The position numbers and the translations under genes are program-made. The notes below the pieces were generated by a model. That model made no database searches, was not told the origin of the DNA, and saw only the letters and a list, made by a program, of their open reading frames with translations. From an uncultured Eubacterium sp. (lineage in GTDB: Bacteria; Bacillota; Clostridia; Lachnospirales; Lachnospiraceae), in the NCBI GenBank assembly GCA_946611445.1, contig CAMODP010000005.1, positions 1 through 24,958 on the forward strand: a stretch of DNA of 24,958 bases, in the 5' to 3' direction. Shown piece after piece: positions 24,620-24,958 of this stretch. Position 1 is the stretch's first letter. The number at the start of each line of letters is the position of its first letter.

Positions 24620-24958
24620 ATGATTTTCTATTTTACCGGAACGGGGAACAGCTATGCGGCGGCAATGGAACTGGAGCTGCGGCTGGAGGACCGGCTGTTC
24701 AGCATCGCGGACTGTGTGAAGCAGAAACAGTATCATTTTGCCCCTGCGGACGGTGAGGCGGTCGGAATTGTCTGCCCTGTCTATTACGGCGGTCTGCCGA
24801 CGATTGTATCCGCCTTTCTGGCCCGGCTGCGCTTTGACAGGGAGCCGGCGTACCTCTACGGACTGCTGACATTCGGAGGAATGGCAGCGGGGGCGGACGG
24901 TGTGCTGCGCAGACAGCTGCGTTCTTCCGGCCATGAGGCGGATGCCGTGTGGATGCTG
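24620..24958 (+). CDS. Flavodoxin-domain protein, probably EFR1-family ferrodoxin (3' end missing)
   Basis: The frame from ATG 24620 is open to the window edge (113 codons), so the gene is cut. It begins MIFYFTGTGNSYAAAMELEL, the FMN phosphate-binding loop T-G-T-G-N-S of flavodoxins, and continues with VGIVCPVYYGGLPTIVSAFL and TFGGMAAGADGVL, typical of the flavodoxin half of EFR1-type proteins, which carry two C-terminal [4Fe-4S] motifs. That second half is outside the window, so a stand-alone flavodoxin cannot be excluded. GAGGAGG lies six bases before the ATG. It is divergent from the PepSY gene. Confidence 0.8.
   Translation, partial: MIFYFTGTGNSYAAAMELELRLEDRLFSIADCVKQKQYHFAPADGEAVGIVCPVYYGGLPTIVSAFLARLRFDREPAYLYGLLTFGGMAAGADGVLRRQLRSSGHEADAVWML

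Overview
The window looks like a chromosome segment of an anaerobic gut-type Firmicute, most likely a Lachnospiraceae-like Clostridium. This rests on the strong AAGGAGG-type ribosome binding sites, the moderate-to-high GC genes with AT-rich gaps, the oxygen-sensitive Fe-S enzymes, and the families present (LarBCE, an aldo/keto reductase with a double ferredoxin tail, an XpaC/TelA pair, an EFR1-like flavodoxin). No tRNA, rRNA, CRISPR array, phage gene or transposase gene was seen. The genus is not determined.

Layout. Positions 1-5.7 kb: one + strand operon with an aconitase-family hydratase (5' end cut by the window), an MBL-fold hydrolase, and the nickel-pincer cofactor genes larE, larB and larC, closed by a clear intrinsic terminator. 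No larA (the apo-enzyme using the cofactor) is present here. Positions 5.75-9.0 kb: a very large c-di-GMP protein, REC-degenerate GGDEF-EAL-TM-sensor-TM-GGDEF. Positions 9.0-12.5 kb: arylamine N-acetyltransferase, a 74-residue protein, threonine ammonia-lyase and aldose 1-epimerase. Positions 12.5-13.7 kb: a 1.2-kb stretch without a convincing gene. It holds a strong promoter, about 790 nt of purine-rich sequence and an intrinsic terminator (a candidate long noncoding RNA), followed by a 218-bp element with perfect 44-bp inverted arms. Positions 13.7-15.2 kb (minus strand): a GNAT acetyltransferase and a secreted four-repeat SH3 protein. Positions 15.4-19.7 kb: endonuclease III, a small exported protein, a MATE transporter (minus) and the aldo/keto reductase. 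Positions 20.0-22.6 kb: xpaC- and telA-like genes. Positions 22.7-24.4 kb: a second palindromic element, then mscS and a PepSY protein on the minus strand. Position 24.6 kb to the end: the start of a flavodoxin-like gene.

The most unusual content is noncoding. Two near-identical copies (about 175-190 nt) of an elaborately foldable element lie at 15.44-15.63 and 19.71-19.89 kb. A solo copy of its 3' hairpin lies between larE and larB. Compensatory changes between copies keep its stems paired. Two other elements, at 13.48 and 22.71 kb, have long complementary arms of unrelated sequence but share an inner CGCAGC/GYTGCG clamp. Together with the 790-nt orphan transcription unit, these are the best candidates for something undescribed. 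Functions for them are inference only.
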